Source of the DNA: Arthrobacter sp. CAU 1506
GTDB lineage: Bacteria; Actinomycetota; Actinomycetes; Actinomycetales; Micrococcaceae
DNA length: 64,000 bases
NCBI RefSeq assembly: GCF_005047635.1
Contig: NZ_SUKC01000001.1
Location: forward strand, 1-64,000
Direction of reading: 5' to 3'
The notes below the pieces were generated by a model. That model was not told the origin of the DNA, made no database searches, and saw nothing but the letters and a program-made list of their open reading frames with translations. Numbering within the stretch: position 1 is the first letter of the stretch; each line of letters opens with the position of its first letter. The translations under genes were made by a program, and so were the position numbers. Positions 48,139-59,555 of this stretch are shown here, one piece after another.

Positions 48139-48576
48139 TCAGTATCGGGCAGAAGCCAAACCGCGGAGATCCTCGGGCAGCTCGTCCGGAATGTCGCCGA
48201 CAAACTCACGCGAGAGTTCCTGCGGGACGGTATCGGGAATGACCACGCCCTCGGCCTCTGCGACCCGGTCGCTCACTTCCCGCAGCATGTGCGACAGGGG
48301 GACGTCCAAGGCCGAGCAAATCGAGGACAATAGCTCAGACGATGCTTCCTTCTGGCCGCGCTCGACTTCGCTCAGGTAGCCAAGGGAAACGCGGGCGCTG
48401 TGCGACACTTCACGCAGGGTTCGTCCCTGCCGCTGCCGGACATCACGGAGGACATCGCCAATTTCGTGTCGCAACACTACCATTTTGCGCTCCTTCTGCT
48501 CCCTGCGGGGTTCTTCGGCCAATCCCACATCACGCCAACGGACAACACCGTTTACGGACACGGGCTGCTTTACCAT
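48139..48576 (-). CDS. clgR: ClgR-like helix-turn-helix regulator
   Basis: XRE-family regulator. The HTH is [37 protein letters not shown], near-invariant in ClgR proteins that activate clp protease genes and envelope stress responses. Position next to pgsA and ftsK matches M. tuberculosis Rv2745c. Two starts are possible: ATG 48576 (145 aa, preferred from recalled Arthrobacter relatives) and ATG 48483 (114 aa), which has an excellent AGAAGGAG 6 nt upstream. The true N terminus is therefore open. Confidence 0.85.
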   Translation of the reverse strand: MVKQPVSVNGVVRWRDVGLAEEPRREQKERKMVVLRHEIGDVLRDVRQRQGRTLREVSHSARVSLGYLSEVERGQKEASSELLSSICSALDVPLSHMLREVSDRVAEAEGVVIPDTVPQELSREFVGDIPDELPEDLRGLASARY

Positions 48577-48705
48577 CTGTATCGCCTTGCTCCCTCTTAA
48601 GCTGGGCGGCATCCGCCGCTGTTTTCAAGCCTAGGCCAACAACCTAACATCTGCTGACACCCTTGATAACTACTGGATCAATATTTTTGTTCCCCGGACT
48701 TAAAT

Positions 48706-49203
48706 CTACGATCCGGACAAAACTGCCGCCTCATCGCCGACTGCCCGGCCCAGTTCTATGATGGCGGCTTCGCAGGCCTGCTGCCGGATACTGGCCCGGT
48801 CGCCGTCGAAGTGGTACTCACTGGCCCACGTTCCGTGCGGGGCTGCGACACCGATCCACACGGTTCCCACGTCCCGGCCGCCGTGCGGTTCCGGTCCGGC
48901 AACCCCGGTGGTGGACACCGCGATGTCCGCCTGGAGCACGCGCCTGGCGCCTTCTGCCATTTGGCACGCCACGCCCTCGGTGACCGCGCCCTCGCGCGCC
49001 AACAGATCCGCGTCGACGCCGAGCACCGCTGCCTTGACCTGGCTCTGGTAGGACACGATTCCGCCTTGGAGCGTGCCCGACGCCCCGGGAATCGTGGCCA
49101 GTTCGGCCGCCACCATTCCGGCAGTCAAGGACTCGGCCGTGGCCACCGTGAGGCTCCGGGCGATGGCTGCGGCGACGACGGCCGCAGCCTGGGTGGTATT
49201 CAT
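48706..49203 (-). CDS. CinA C-terminal domain protein (nicotinamide-nucleotide amidase)
   Basis: 165 aa covering only the PncC/CinA amidase domain: TVATAESLTAGMVAAELATIPG, GGIVSYQSQVKAAVLGV, STTGVAGPEPHGGRDVGTV. The family deamidates NMN in pyridine nucleotide recycling. ATG 49203 overlaps the pgsA stop (ATGA); a long upstream open frame to 49674 is antisense-like shadow of pgsA. The N-terminal MoaB-like domain of full CinA is absent. Confidence 0.9.
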   Translation of the reverse strand: MNTTQAAAVVAAAIARSLTVATAESLTAGMVAAELATIPGASGTLQGGIVSYQSQVKAAVLGVDADLLAREGAVTEGVACQMAEGARRVLQADIAVSTTGVAGPEPHGGRDVGTVWIGVAAPHGTWASEYHFDGDRASIRQQACEAAIIELGRAVGDEAAVLSGS

Positions 49204-49805
49204 CGCTGGCCCTCGGTCCCCGCGAGCGAAGCGCGGCGCAGCTTCATGGCTTTCACCACGTAGTCGACGCCGGTGACCACCGTGACGACGACGGCAAGCA
49301 TCATGACGGCGAAGGCCACCCAGACGGCCCACGGGCCGAGCCAGGATTCCAGCGGCAGCAGGTAGAGGAAGATGGCCAGCGTCTGGAGCACGGTCTTCAG
49401 CTTGCCGCCGCGCGAGGCCGGCATGACCCCATAACGGATCACCACGAAACGCAGCAGGGTGATGCCCAGCTCGCGCACCAGGATGACGATGGTGATCCAC
49501 CACGGCAGGTCTCCCAATACCGACAGCAGGATCAAGGCCGAACCGATCAGCAGCTTGTCGGCGATCGGATCGGCGATCTTGCCGAAGTTGGTGATCAGGC
49601 CACGGCTGCGGGCCAGATCGCCATCCAGCTTGTCCGTGTAAATCGCGACGGCGAAAACCAACACCGCCAGCCAACGGAACACTCCCCCAGCGCCGTTGTC
49701 AGCCAGCAGGAACCAGATGAAAAACGGAACCAGCAGGATCCGCACCGTGGTGAGGACGTTGGCGATGTTGAGGAGGGGCACAGGCCGGGACACTGAATCA
49801 GTCAC
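49200..49805 (-). CDS. pgsA: CDP-diacylglycerol--glycerol-3-phosphate phosphatidyltransferase
   Basis: Membrane enzyme making phosphatidylglycerol phosphate. The CDP-alcohol phosphotransferase motif DG..AR.........G...D...D is complete, running from DGDLARSRG to GKIADPIADK. At least four hydrophobic helices. 201 aa, normal. Lies between ftsK and cinA, the usual order. Confidence 0.93.
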   Translation of the reverse strand: MTDSVSRPVPLLNIANVLTTVRILLVPFFIWFLLADNGAGGVFRWLAVLVFAVAIYTDKLDGDLARSRGLITNFGKIADPIADKLLIGSALILLSVLGDLPWWITIVILVRELGITLLRFVVIRYGVMPASRGGKLKTVLQTLAIFLYLLPLESWLGPWAVWVAFAVMMLAVVVTVVTGVDYVVKAMKLRRASLAGTEGQR

Positions 49806-49837
49806 GCGTTCAAGGCTACCCGTAGCGGGTCTCCACG

Positions 49838-49925
49838 CGGGCCTGGCGGCCCTTGGTCGACCACCGGAGGGCGGACGCCACCTCCCGGGCCTGACGGCCC
49901 TTGGTCGACCGCCGGAGGGCGGACG

Positions 49926-49933
<8 letters not shown>
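49838..49933. repeat. two 48-bp tandem repeats overlapping the ftsK stop codon
   Basis: Units 49838-49885 and 49886-49933 start CGGGCCTG and contain CGGCCCTTGGTCGACC and CCGGAGGGCGGACG; they differ at four positions. The second copy contains the ftsK stop codon (49926-49928). Each unit has internal dyads that could fold, so the pair may also act as a terminator between ftsK and pgsA. Confidence 0.85.
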
Positions 49934-52781
<2,848 letters not shown>

Positions 52782-52854
52782 AGTCGCAAGGTTACCGGCT
52801 GAAGCTGACCATCCGCGGGATTTCGCCCGCGGGGCCGACTGCGCCGGACCGGGG

Positions 52855-54546
52855 TCAGGCCTCCAGGACCACCGGGACGATCATGGGCCGGCGGCGGTGC
52901 CGCTTGTTCACCCACGTGCCGATGACCCGGCGCACCACTTGCTGCAACTGGTAGGTCGTGTGGTCCTTGTTGTTGACCACTGCCTCTTCGAGCGCGCTGA
53001 TGATCTTCGGTTTGATGTCGTCGAAGACCGAATCATCCTCGGCGAACCCGCGGGCATGGATTTCCGGCCCGGAGACAATCTGGCCGGTGCTGCGGTTGAC
53101 TACCGTGATCACGGAGATGAACCCCTCCTCGCCCAGGATCCGGCGGTCCTTGAGGTCGGCGTCGGTGATCTCGCCGATGCTGGATCCGTCCACATACACG
53201 TAGCCGCATTCGATCTGGCCGACAATCCGCGCGGTGCCGTCCTTCAGGTCGATAACCGACCCGTCGTCCGCCAGCAACACGTTGTCCGCCGGTACGCCGG
53301 TCTGTTCGGCCAGCCTGCCATTGGCAATCAAGTGGCGGGTCTCGCCGTGCACCGGCAGGGCATTTTTGGGCCGCAGGATGTTGTAGCAGTACAGCAGCTC
53401 GCCGGCGGCCGCGTGCCCGGACACGTGGACTTTGGCATTGCCCTTGTGGATGACCTCGGCGCCGAGCTTCAACAGGCCGTTGATCACCCGGAAGACGGCG
53501 TTTTCGTTGCCCGGAATCAGCGAGGACGCCAGGATCACCGTGTCTCCCTTGCCGACCTGGATCCGGTGGTCTCCATTGGCCATCCGGGACAGTGCCGCCA
53601 TCGGCTCGCCCTGTGATCCGGTGGACATCAGCACTATCCGGTCGTCCGGGAAGTCCTCCACGTTCTTCAGGTCCACCAGGATGCCCTCGGGAACCTTCAG
53701 GAAGCCGAGCTTGGCGGCAATGCCCATGTTCCGCACCATGGACCGCCCGACGAACGCCACATGCCGGCCGTGGGCGGCAGCGGCGTCGAGCACCTGCTGG
53801 ACGCGGTGAATGTGGGAGGAAAACGAGGCGACGATGATGCGCTTCTGCACTTGGCCGAAGAGGCGCTCCAGCACCGGCCCGATTTCCTTCTCCGCGGTGG
53901 TGAAGCCAGGAACGTCGGCGTTGGTGGAGTCGGACATGAACAGGTCCACGCCCTCCTCGCCGAGGCGGGCGAAGGCCCGCAGGTCGGTGATCCGGCCGTC
54001 CAGCGGCAGCTGGTCCATTTTGAAGTCGCCGGTGTGCAGTACCGTGCCGGCGGACGTTCGGAGGAAGACCGCAAGCGCGTCCGGGATCGAGTGGTTGACC
54101 GCCACGAATTCGCACTCGAACGGCCCGAACTGCTCGATTTGGCCTTCGGCGACGGTGAGGGTGTAGGGCGTGATCCGGTGTTCGGCCAGCTTGGCCTCGA
54201 CCAGGGCCAGGGTCAGCTGCGACCCGATCAGCGGAATGTCCTGCCGCATCCGCAACAGATACGGGACGGCGCCGATGTGGTCCTCGTGCCCGTGGGTGAG
54301 CACAACGCCCACGACGTCGTCGAGCCGGTCCTCAATGTAGGAAAAGTCCGGCAGGATCAGATCCACCCCCGGCTGGTACTCTTCCGGGAACAGCACGCCG
54401 CAGTCGACCACCAGCAGTTTCGAGTCGATTTCGAAGACCGCCATATTGCGGCCGATCTCCCCGAGCCCGCCGAGCGGAACAATCCGGAGCGTGCCCGGTT
54501 CAAGGCTGGGCGGGGTGCGCAGTTGGGTCAGCGTCGACTCGCTCAT
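52855..54546 (-). CDS. rnj: ribonuclease J
   Basis: Metallo-beta-lactamase/beta-CASP nuclease for mRNA decay and rRNA maturation. The metal motif LTHGHEDHIGA is near residue 90, followed by the beta-CASP domain (FVGRSMVRNMG, LMSTGSQGEPMAALSRMA, VSGHAAAGELL) and a C-terminal dimerisation domain. ATG 54546 overlaps the dapA stop (ATGA) and gives 563 aa; the open frame upstream to 54672 lies within dapA. Confidence 0.94.
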   Translation of the reverse strand: MSESTLTQLRTPPSLEPGTLRIVPLGGLGEIGRNMAVFEIDSKLLVVDCGVLFPEEYQPGVDLILPDFSYIEDRLDDVVGVVLTHGHEDHIGAVPYLLRMRQDIPLIGSQLTLALVEAKLAEHRITPYTLTVAEGQIEQFGPFECEFVAVNHSIPDALAVFLRTSAGTVLHTGDFKMDQLPLDGRITDLRAFARLGEEGVDLFMSDSTNADVPGFTTAEKEIGPVLERLFGQVQKRIIVASFSSHIHRVQQVLDAAAAHGRHVAFVGRSMVRNMGIAAKLGFLKVPEGILVDLKNVEDFPDDRIVLMSTGSQGEPMAALSRMANGDHRIQVGKGDTVILASSLIPGNENAVFRVINGLLKLGAEVIHKGNAKVHVSGHAAAGELLYCYNILRPKNALPVHGETRHLIANGRLAEQTGVPADNVLLADDGSVIDLKDGTARIVGQIECGYVYVDGSSIGEITDADLKDRRILGEEGFISVITVVNRSTGQIVSGPEIHARGFAEDDSVFDDIKPKIISALEEAVVNNKDHTTYQLQQVVRRVIGTWVNKRHRRRPMIVPVVLEA

Positions 54547-55466
54547 CGGGCGTTCAGGGCGTCCAGCGACCAGCCGGCCTCGGCCAGGTCGGCGCGGACG
54601 GGCGCGAGTTCGGCCTCCGACGGTTCCACGAGCGGCAGCCGGACCACCGAGTTGGGCAGCACACCCTGCCACTTCAGGACCTGCTTGGCGGCGACTGCGC
54701 CCTGCACATGGGTCATCACGGCGCGGATAACGGGGTCCAGTTCGAAGTGGAGCCGGCGTGCCGTGGCGAAGTCCCCCGCCAGCGCCGCATCGACCAGTTC
54801 GCGGAATTGCCGGGTGGCCACGTGGGCGGTCACGCTCACGACGCCGACCGCGCCCGCCGCCATCAGCGGCAGGGTCAGTCCGTCGTCGCCGGAGTAGACA
54901 TCCAGGTCGGTGTTGGCCAGGACGCGGGTGGTCTCGCCGTAGTCCGCCTTCGCATCCTTAAGGGCGATGATCAGCGGGTGCTCTGCCAACCGGATCAGGG
55001 TGTCCGTCGCGATCGAGATGCCGGCGCGGCCGGGGATGTCGTAGACCATGACCGGCAGCCCGATGGCGGACGCAATGGTTTCAATGTGGGCCTGGACGCC
55101 GGCCTGGCTCGGCTTGTTGTAATACGGGGCGGTGATCAACAGCCCGTCCACGCCGACGGCGGCAGCGCGCCGGGACAAGTTGATGGAGTGGCGCGTGTCG
55201 TTGGTGGTGGACCCGGCAATGACCTTGGCACGGCCTCCGACTGCCTCAACGACCGTGCGGAACATCGCTTCGTTCTCGTCGTCGGTCAGCGTGGATGTTT
55301 CACCGGTGGTGCCGGTGACGACGAGTCCGTCGCAGCCATCCTGGACCAGCTTGTCGGCTAATTCGGCGGCCTTGAGGTAGTCCACTTCACCCTCCTCGGT
55401 GAAGGGGGTAACCATCGCGGTGACCAGGGTGCCGAAGGGATACTCACGAACGTCAGACTCAGCCAT
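54543..55466 (-). CDS. dapA: 4-hydroxy-tetrahydrodipicolinate synthase
   Basis: First committed step of lysine/diaminopimelate synthesis. TIM-barrel aldolase with Schiff-base lysine in PLIIALKDAKADYGE, catalytic tyrosine in LLITAPYYNKPSQAG, and GTTGETSTL binding pyruvate. At 307 aa the length is normal. It is translationally coupled to rnj. A GC-rich tandem array lies ~100 bp upstream. Confidence 0.96.
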   Translation of the reverse strand: MAESDVREYPFGTLVTAMVTPFTEEGEVDYLKAAELADKLVQDGCDGLVVTGTTGETSTLTDDENEAMFRTVVEAVGGRAKVIAGSTTNDTRHSINLSRRAAAVGVDGLLITAPYYNKPSQAGVQAHIETIASAIGLPVMVYDIPGRAGISIATDTLIRLAEHPLIIALKDAKADYGETTRVLANTDLDVYSGDDGLTLPLMAAGAVGVVSVTAHVATRQFRELVDAALAGDFATARRLHFELDPVIRAVMTHVQGAVAAKQVLKWQGVLPNSVVRLPLVEPSEAELAPVRADLAEAGWSLDALNAR

Positions 55467-55563
55467 AAGGAAAACGTTACCGTGTCCTGCGGCGGTCTGA
55501 GGCCACGGCGTAACGGCGGCGCCACAGAGTGGTCCGTCACGGGCGGAGGCGCCAGGCCGCGTG

Positions 55564-55713
55564 GCGCGGGCGCCTTAGGCGCGGCCAAGGGCGGGGCGCC
55601 TGGGCCCGGCCAAGGGCGGGCGGGTGCCTAGGCCCGGGCCGCGCGGGGCGCCATGGACCCGGGCCGCGCGGGGCGCCATGGACCCGGTCCGCGCGGGCGC
55701 CTTAGACCCGGCC
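55564..55713. repeat. degenerate ~25-bp GC-rich tandem array
   Basis: Six units of 23-26 bp with a consensus near GCGCGGGGCGCCATGGACCC then GGGCC. Units 4 and 5 (55641-55665, 55666-55690) are nearly identical; units 1-3 and 6 are more diverged. The array lies between the hydrolase stop and dapA start and includes GGCGCC dyads able to form hairpins. No coding content is supported. Confidence 0.8.
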
Positions 55714-55726
55714 AGGGCCGGGCGGC

Positions 55727-56530
55727 TCAGCGGGGTGAGTGGACCCGGTCCAGGAAACCGGTCAACAAGGCGGTCACGTCTTCCTGAGCGGAGAGGCACC
55801 CGGCGTGGTCCAAACCGGGCAGTTCGGCAAAGTGTCCGTCCGGCAGCAAAGCGGCGGCCTGGCGCGATTCCTCCGCCCGCGGATGGTCCTTGCTGCCGGC
55901 GATCAGCAGGACCGGCAGCTGGATCTGCTGGACGTCGCGCGGATCCAGGCCGGGCAACTCCTCGCCGGCGCGGAAGTAGGCTGCCAGCGCTGCCGGGTCG
56001 TTGGCCAGGAACGCCTGCCGGGTGGCCGGGTCTACCGCCACCGTGCGTCGATCGTTCCAGCGGCGGATGAATTCCTCCATGCCGCCCGTCTCCAGCGCTT
56101 CCAGATAGTCGGGAAAGAAGAGCTTGCCGACCTGGCCGGCCAGGCTCCGGTGGGTCCCGCCGAGCGTGGTGAGTGTGCGCAGGCGGTGCCGCCGGGCTGC
56201 AGCCATCGCGAGCCCGACCCGTGCGCCGAAGGAGTAGCCGAAGTAGTGCACGCTCTGCAGCCCGCAGGCGTCCAGCACCGCTTCGACGTCGCCGATAAAG
56301 CGCTCCATCGTATAAGCGTCATCGTTGTGCGGTTTGTCACTGCGGCCATGACCGCGCATGTCGAGCGAGACCACCCGGTACCGCGGTTTGAGGGCGCGCT
56401 GGTAGCCCAGCCCGCGCCAGGCTGCTTTGGACAATGCTGTTCCGTGCACCAACAGCAGCGGTTCGCCGGTGCCGGTGTCCTCGTAAGCCAGCCGGACGCC
56501 GTCGTCCTCGTTGACAGCGAATCCCATCAT
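55727..56530 (-). CDS. alpha/beta hydrolase
   Basis: 267-aa alpha/beta-fold hydrolase. Nucleophile Ser in YFGYSFGARVGLA, acid Asp in LIAGSKDHPRAEE, His in GLDHAGCLS; oxyanion HGTALS near the N terminus. The substrate is unknown; similar proteins include peroxidase- and lactonase-like enzymes. Two adjacent ATGs (56530, 56527) are possible starts. It is divergent from the DUF1624 membrane gene. Confidence 0.82.
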   Translation of the reverse strand: MMGFAVNEDDGVRLAYEDTGTGEPLLLVHGTALSKAAWRGLGYQRALKPRYRVVSLDMRGHGRSDKPHNDDAYTMERFIGDVEAVLDACGLQSVHYFGYSFGARVGLAMAAARRHRLRTLTTLGGTHRSLAGQVGKLFFPDYLEALETGGMEEFIRRWNDRRTVAVDPATRQAFLANDPAALAAYFRAGEELPGLDPRDVQQIQLPVLLIAGSKDHPRAEESRQAAALLPDGHFAELPGLDHAGCLSAQEDVTALLTGFLDRVHSPR

Positions 56531-56646
56531 GGCCGCTCCCCGGCCGCCGAAAAACAGTATGCGAAGGTGTCCATTCCTTCACGGTATCGCGTGCCGGCCG
56601 CGAATTTTCCCACCGGACCTCCGGCCGGCTGTGAGAATATCGGTGC

Positions 56647-57831
56647 ATGCCCTCTGTCCCCGCCGGCCACCGGATTGCCGGCATCGACGCCGCCCGCGGC
56701 ATCGCCCTGCTGGGCATGATGGCTACCCACATCTTCGCGCCGTGGACTGCCGGGACGGATCCGGAGCCGAATTTCGTCGGCCTGGTGCTGTCCGGCCGGT
56801 CGTCGGCGCTGTTCGCGGTCCTGGCCGGGGTAGGGCTGGCCCTGCTGACAGGCGGCAGCCGCGGCCACCAGGGCGGCAGCCTGGCAGCGGACCGCGGCGG
56901 AATTGCGGTACGCGCCCTACTGATTGCAACAGTCGGCATGATGCTGGGCCTGCTGGAAGTGAACATTGCGGTGATCCTGGTCCACTATGCCGTGCTGTTC
57001 CTGTGTGCACTGCCATTCCTCCAGCTGCGCCGCCGGGTGCTGGCGTTGTGGGCCGCGGGATGGATCGTCCTCTCCCCGGTGCTGGCCCATCTGCTGCGCC
57101 CCGTGGTGGAAGCTGCCGTGGAGCCGGCCGAGCTGGGGCACAATCCGATGGTCTACGACTTGATCACACCGGCGACGCTGCTCAGCGACGTTTTCCTGAC
57201 CGGCTATTACCCGGTGGTGCAGTGGCTGGGCTACCTGCTTGCCGGGTTGCTGATCGGCCGGATGGAACTGCAGCGCACCGGCGTGCAGCTGGGGCTGCTG
57301 GCCGTGGGCGCGGTGCTGGCGGTGGCAGCCAAGACCGGCTCCTGGCTGGTCATGGACCGGATGGGCGGTTATGCCGAAGTAGCGGCCACCGAGCCGGCAC
57401 AACGGGCCGACTTCGATCTGGTGTACCAGGTGAACATGAGCTGGGTGGAGCAGCGCGGCTCCTGGTGGTGGCTGGGCGGCGCGTCGCCGCACTCCGGGAC
57501 GAGCTTTGACCTGCTGCACACGGTGGGCACCTCGGCCGTGGTCCTGGCGCTGTGCCTGTTGCTGACCTCGCGGCTGCCGTGGCTGCTGCTGCCGCTCTCC
57601 GGCGCGGGCGCCATGACCCTGACGCTCTACTCCGCCCATGTCTGGGTGATGAGCACGCTGCCCCCGGATGCCCCGGATCTGCCGGTCTACCTGTGGCAGG
57701 CCCTCGCAGCGATCGCCATCGGGATGGTCTTCCACGCGCTGGGCTGGCGCGGACCGTTCGAACTGGTGATTTCCACTGCGTCCTGGCTCACCCGGGATGC
57801 GCTCAGGCCCACCGGCAGCCGCTCCCGCTGA
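56647..57831 (+). CDS. DUF1624/DUF418-type acyltransferase-like membrane protein
   Basis: 394-aa polytopic membrane protein with about nine or ten helices. The N-terminal signature GIDAARGIALLGMMATHIF is typical of the heparan-alpha-glucosaminide N-acetyltransferase-like/DUF418 group; a conserved histidine lies in helix 1. The C-terminal MTLTLYSAHVWVM also fits the group. Transfer of an acyl group to a cell-surface sugar is plausible but not shown. ATG 56647. Confidence 0.78.
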   Translation: MPSVPAGHRIAGIDAARGIALLGMMATHIFAPWTAGTDPEPNFVGLVLSGRSSALFAVLAGVGLALLTGGSRGHQGGSLAADRGGIAVRALLIATVGMMLGLLEVNIAVILVHYAVLFLCALPFLQLRRRVLALWAAGWIVLSPVLAHLLRPVVEAAVEPAELGHNPMVYDLITPATLLSDVFLTGYYPVVQWLGYLLAGLLIGRMELQRTGVQLGLLAVGAVLAVAAKTGSWLVMDRMGGYAEVAATEPAQRADFDLVYQVNMSWVEQRGSWWWLGGASPHSGTSFDLLHTVGTSAVVLALCLLLTSRLPWLLLPLSGAGAMTLTLYSAHVWVMSTLPPDAPDLPVYLWQALAAIAIGMVFHALGWRGPFELVISTASWLTRDALRPTGSRSR

Positions 57832-57924
57832 GCGGCCCAAGCGGCGGGTTGCCCGGGTTCCTCCGCAGCGCCCGCCCGCTTGAGCGCTGGCGAGCGGGGT
57901 CAGCCGCTTAACAACGACGATCCC

Positions 57925-57950
57925 ACTCAGCCGGTCAGGAGCGGCTGAGT
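57925..57950. terminator. hairpin between DUF1624 and TPR-like genes
   Basis: ACTCAGCCG (57925-57933) pairs with CGGCTGAGT (57942-57950), overlapping the last codons of the minus-strand gene. A second dyad (AAGCGGCGGG with CCCGCCCGCTT) lies at about 57849-57883. Both could end convergent transcription; neither has a T-tract. Confidence 0.4.
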
Positions 57951-58441
57951 CCGATCGCGTGGCGCATCGACTCGCGGGCGCGTTTGCGGTCGCCGGCCGC
58001 GTCGTAGGCGCAGGAGAGCCGGAACCAGCTGCGCCAGTCTTCCGGTGCCGCCTCGGCCTCGGCCTTGTATTTGAGGAACTCCTGGTCGGCTGCTTCGCGG
58101 ACAATCCGGCCGCCGGGCGTGCGCGGCAGGTTGTCCACCGGCAGGCCGCCTTCGGCTTCCAGCGTGCGGGCCAGCTTGGACATCCGCGAGCCGAACAGCA
58201 ATTCCCGGCTCAGCGCCCAGGCGCCGATCACGGGCAGGATCACCAGGGCCACGCCCAGTCCTTTGGCCACGAGGTCCGGTTCGTTGAGCATCAGCCAGGC
58301 CCGCTGCAAGGTGGCGACCAGGTAGCCCACCAGCAGAACGATGATCACGCCGACCCAGATTTTGGCCCCGTGCCGGGTGTACCAGCCGACGCTGTTGCTG
58401 CCGTTGTCGAGCCCGCCGGCCGTGTGTTCGGTGTTGCTCAT
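57935..58441 (-). CDS. membrane protein with C-terminal TPR-like region, unknown function
   Basis: 168 aa. Two hydrophobic helices (about 27-48 and 60-80), then a cytoplasmic region with one TPR-like helix pair (WRSWFRLSCAYDAAGDRKRARESMRHAI). Function unknown. Its start overlaps the dapB stop by 4 nt, so it is co-translated with dapB; I have no family name for it. Confidence 0.72.
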   Translation of the reverse strand: MSNTEHTAGGLDNGSNSVGWYTRHGAKIWVGVIIVLLVGYLVATLQRAWLMLNEPDLVAKGLGVALVILPVIGAWALSRELLFGSRMSKLARTLEAEGGLPVDNLPRTPGGRIVREAADQEFLKYKAEAEAAPEDWRSWFRLSCAYDAAGDRKRARESMRHAIGLSRS

Positions 58442-59193
58442 GAGAGTTCCAGGTACCCGTCCAGTCCGTAGGTCAGCCCGGGATGCCCTGTGACGGTCCG
58501 GACGCCCAGCAGCACACCGGGCATAAAAGAGGCGCGGTCGAACGAATCGTGCCGGATGGTGAGCTGTTCGCCCGGCCCGCCGAGCAGCACCTCCTGGTGC
58601 GCCACCAGGCCGCGCAGCCGCACGCTGTGCACCCGCACGCCGTCCACCTCCGCGCCGCGGGCGCCGTCCAGCGCCTTGGTGGTGGCGTCCGGGCCGGCGG
58701 GAACGCCGGCGGTGTCGCGGGCGGCTGCCACCAGCTGCGCGGTGCGGATGGCGGTGCCGGAGGGGGCGTCCACCTTGTCCGGGTGGTGCAGTTCGATGAT
58801 CTCCACCGATTCGAAGTATTTGGCCGCCGTCGCGGCGAACGAGGATGCGAGCACCGAACCGAGCGCGAAGTTGGGCGCGATCAGGACCCCGGTTCCGGGG
58901 TGCTGTTCCAGCAGCTCGGCCAGCGAGGCGCGCTTGGTTTCGTCCCAGCCGGTGGTGCCGACCACTGCATGCATGCCGTGTTCGACGGCGAACCGGACGT
59001 TAGCCTCGGTGTTCTCCGGTGTGGTCAGGTCCACCACCACTTGGGCTCCGGCGGAGACCAGTTCTTCGAGGGAGTCGCCGCGCTTCAGCGCTGCCACCAG
59101 TTCCAGGTCGGGGGCGGCTTCGACGGCCATGACGGCCTCGCTCCCCATCCGTCCGCCGGCGCCCAGCACGGCCACCGCAAGTTGCTCAGTCAT
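58438..59193 (-). CDS. dapB: 4-hydroxy-tetrahydrodipicolinate reductase
   Basis: NAD(P)H-dependent reductase of the diaminopimelate pathway. N-terminal GAGGRMGSEAVMAV, substrate site EIIELHHPDKVDAPSGTA with the catalytic His-His-x3-Lys. ATG 59193 has GGAGG 2 nt upstream and gives 251 aa; the open frame to 59430 lacks similarity. Confidence 0.95.
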   Translation of the reverse strand: MTEQLAVAVLGAGGRMGSEAVMAVEAAPDLELVAALKRGDSLEELVSAGAQVVVDLTTPENTEANVRFAVEHGMHAVVGTTGWDETKRASLAELLEQHPGTGVLIAPNFALGSVLASSFAATAAKYFESVEIIELHHPDKVDAPSGTAIRTAQLVAAARDTAGVPAGPDATTKALDGARGAEVDGVRVHSVRLRGLVAHQEVLLGGPGEQLTIRHDSFDRASFMPGVLLGVRTVTGHPGLTYGLDGYLELS

Positions 59194-59476
59194 GCCCTCC
59201 AGCGTATCGCTACTGGATGAGGCACTGCGCGAAAAGTCCGTGTGTCGGCGTAGGCTTCGCGTTCGACACCAACAAGTTCGTACTTGTGGATCCACGTACT
59301 CTCGGATGACGTCCAGCGAACGGTTCAACGACGGATCCAGCGAAGTATTGCCCGGAGTGACGCCGCATGTTGTTCCGGTAAAGCCATTCCGGCTTCGGGA
59401 ACTGTGGGCTCTAACTGCGAGTGGGATCACATCAGGGAGCTCTTCAAATTCCCCACTGTCGCACTTTGGTCATGTA
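59194..59476. other. non-coding region upstream of dapB
   Basis: About 280 bp with lower GC than neighbours and no recognisable gene. It should hold the dapB promoter. Short open frames on both strands encode no known domain. The DNA may be a remnant brought in or disturbed by the adjacent insertion element. Confidence 0.45.
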
Positions 59477-59529
59477 CAAAATACTGGTGTCCTGGAGCAC
59501 GGGCTTTAGTTTCTAGACACCGATTTTTG
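59477..59529. repeat. inverted repeat upstream of tnpB (possible left end)
   Basis: CAAAATACTGGTGTC (59477-59491) and GACACCGATTTTTG (59516-59529) form an imperfect 14-bp stem with a 24-nt loop, 26 bp before the tnpB start. It may be the left-end hairpin of the IS200/IS605-type element or an unrelated transcription terminator. Confidence 0.5.
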
Positions 59530-59555
59530 TCGTAGGCAGCGAATACCTTGGAAGT

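Noticed and set aside
59284-59535. 83-aa plus-strand frame before tnpB as a tnpA remnant
   Set aside because: No Y1 transposase motif (HUH or catalytic tyrosine context) is visible.
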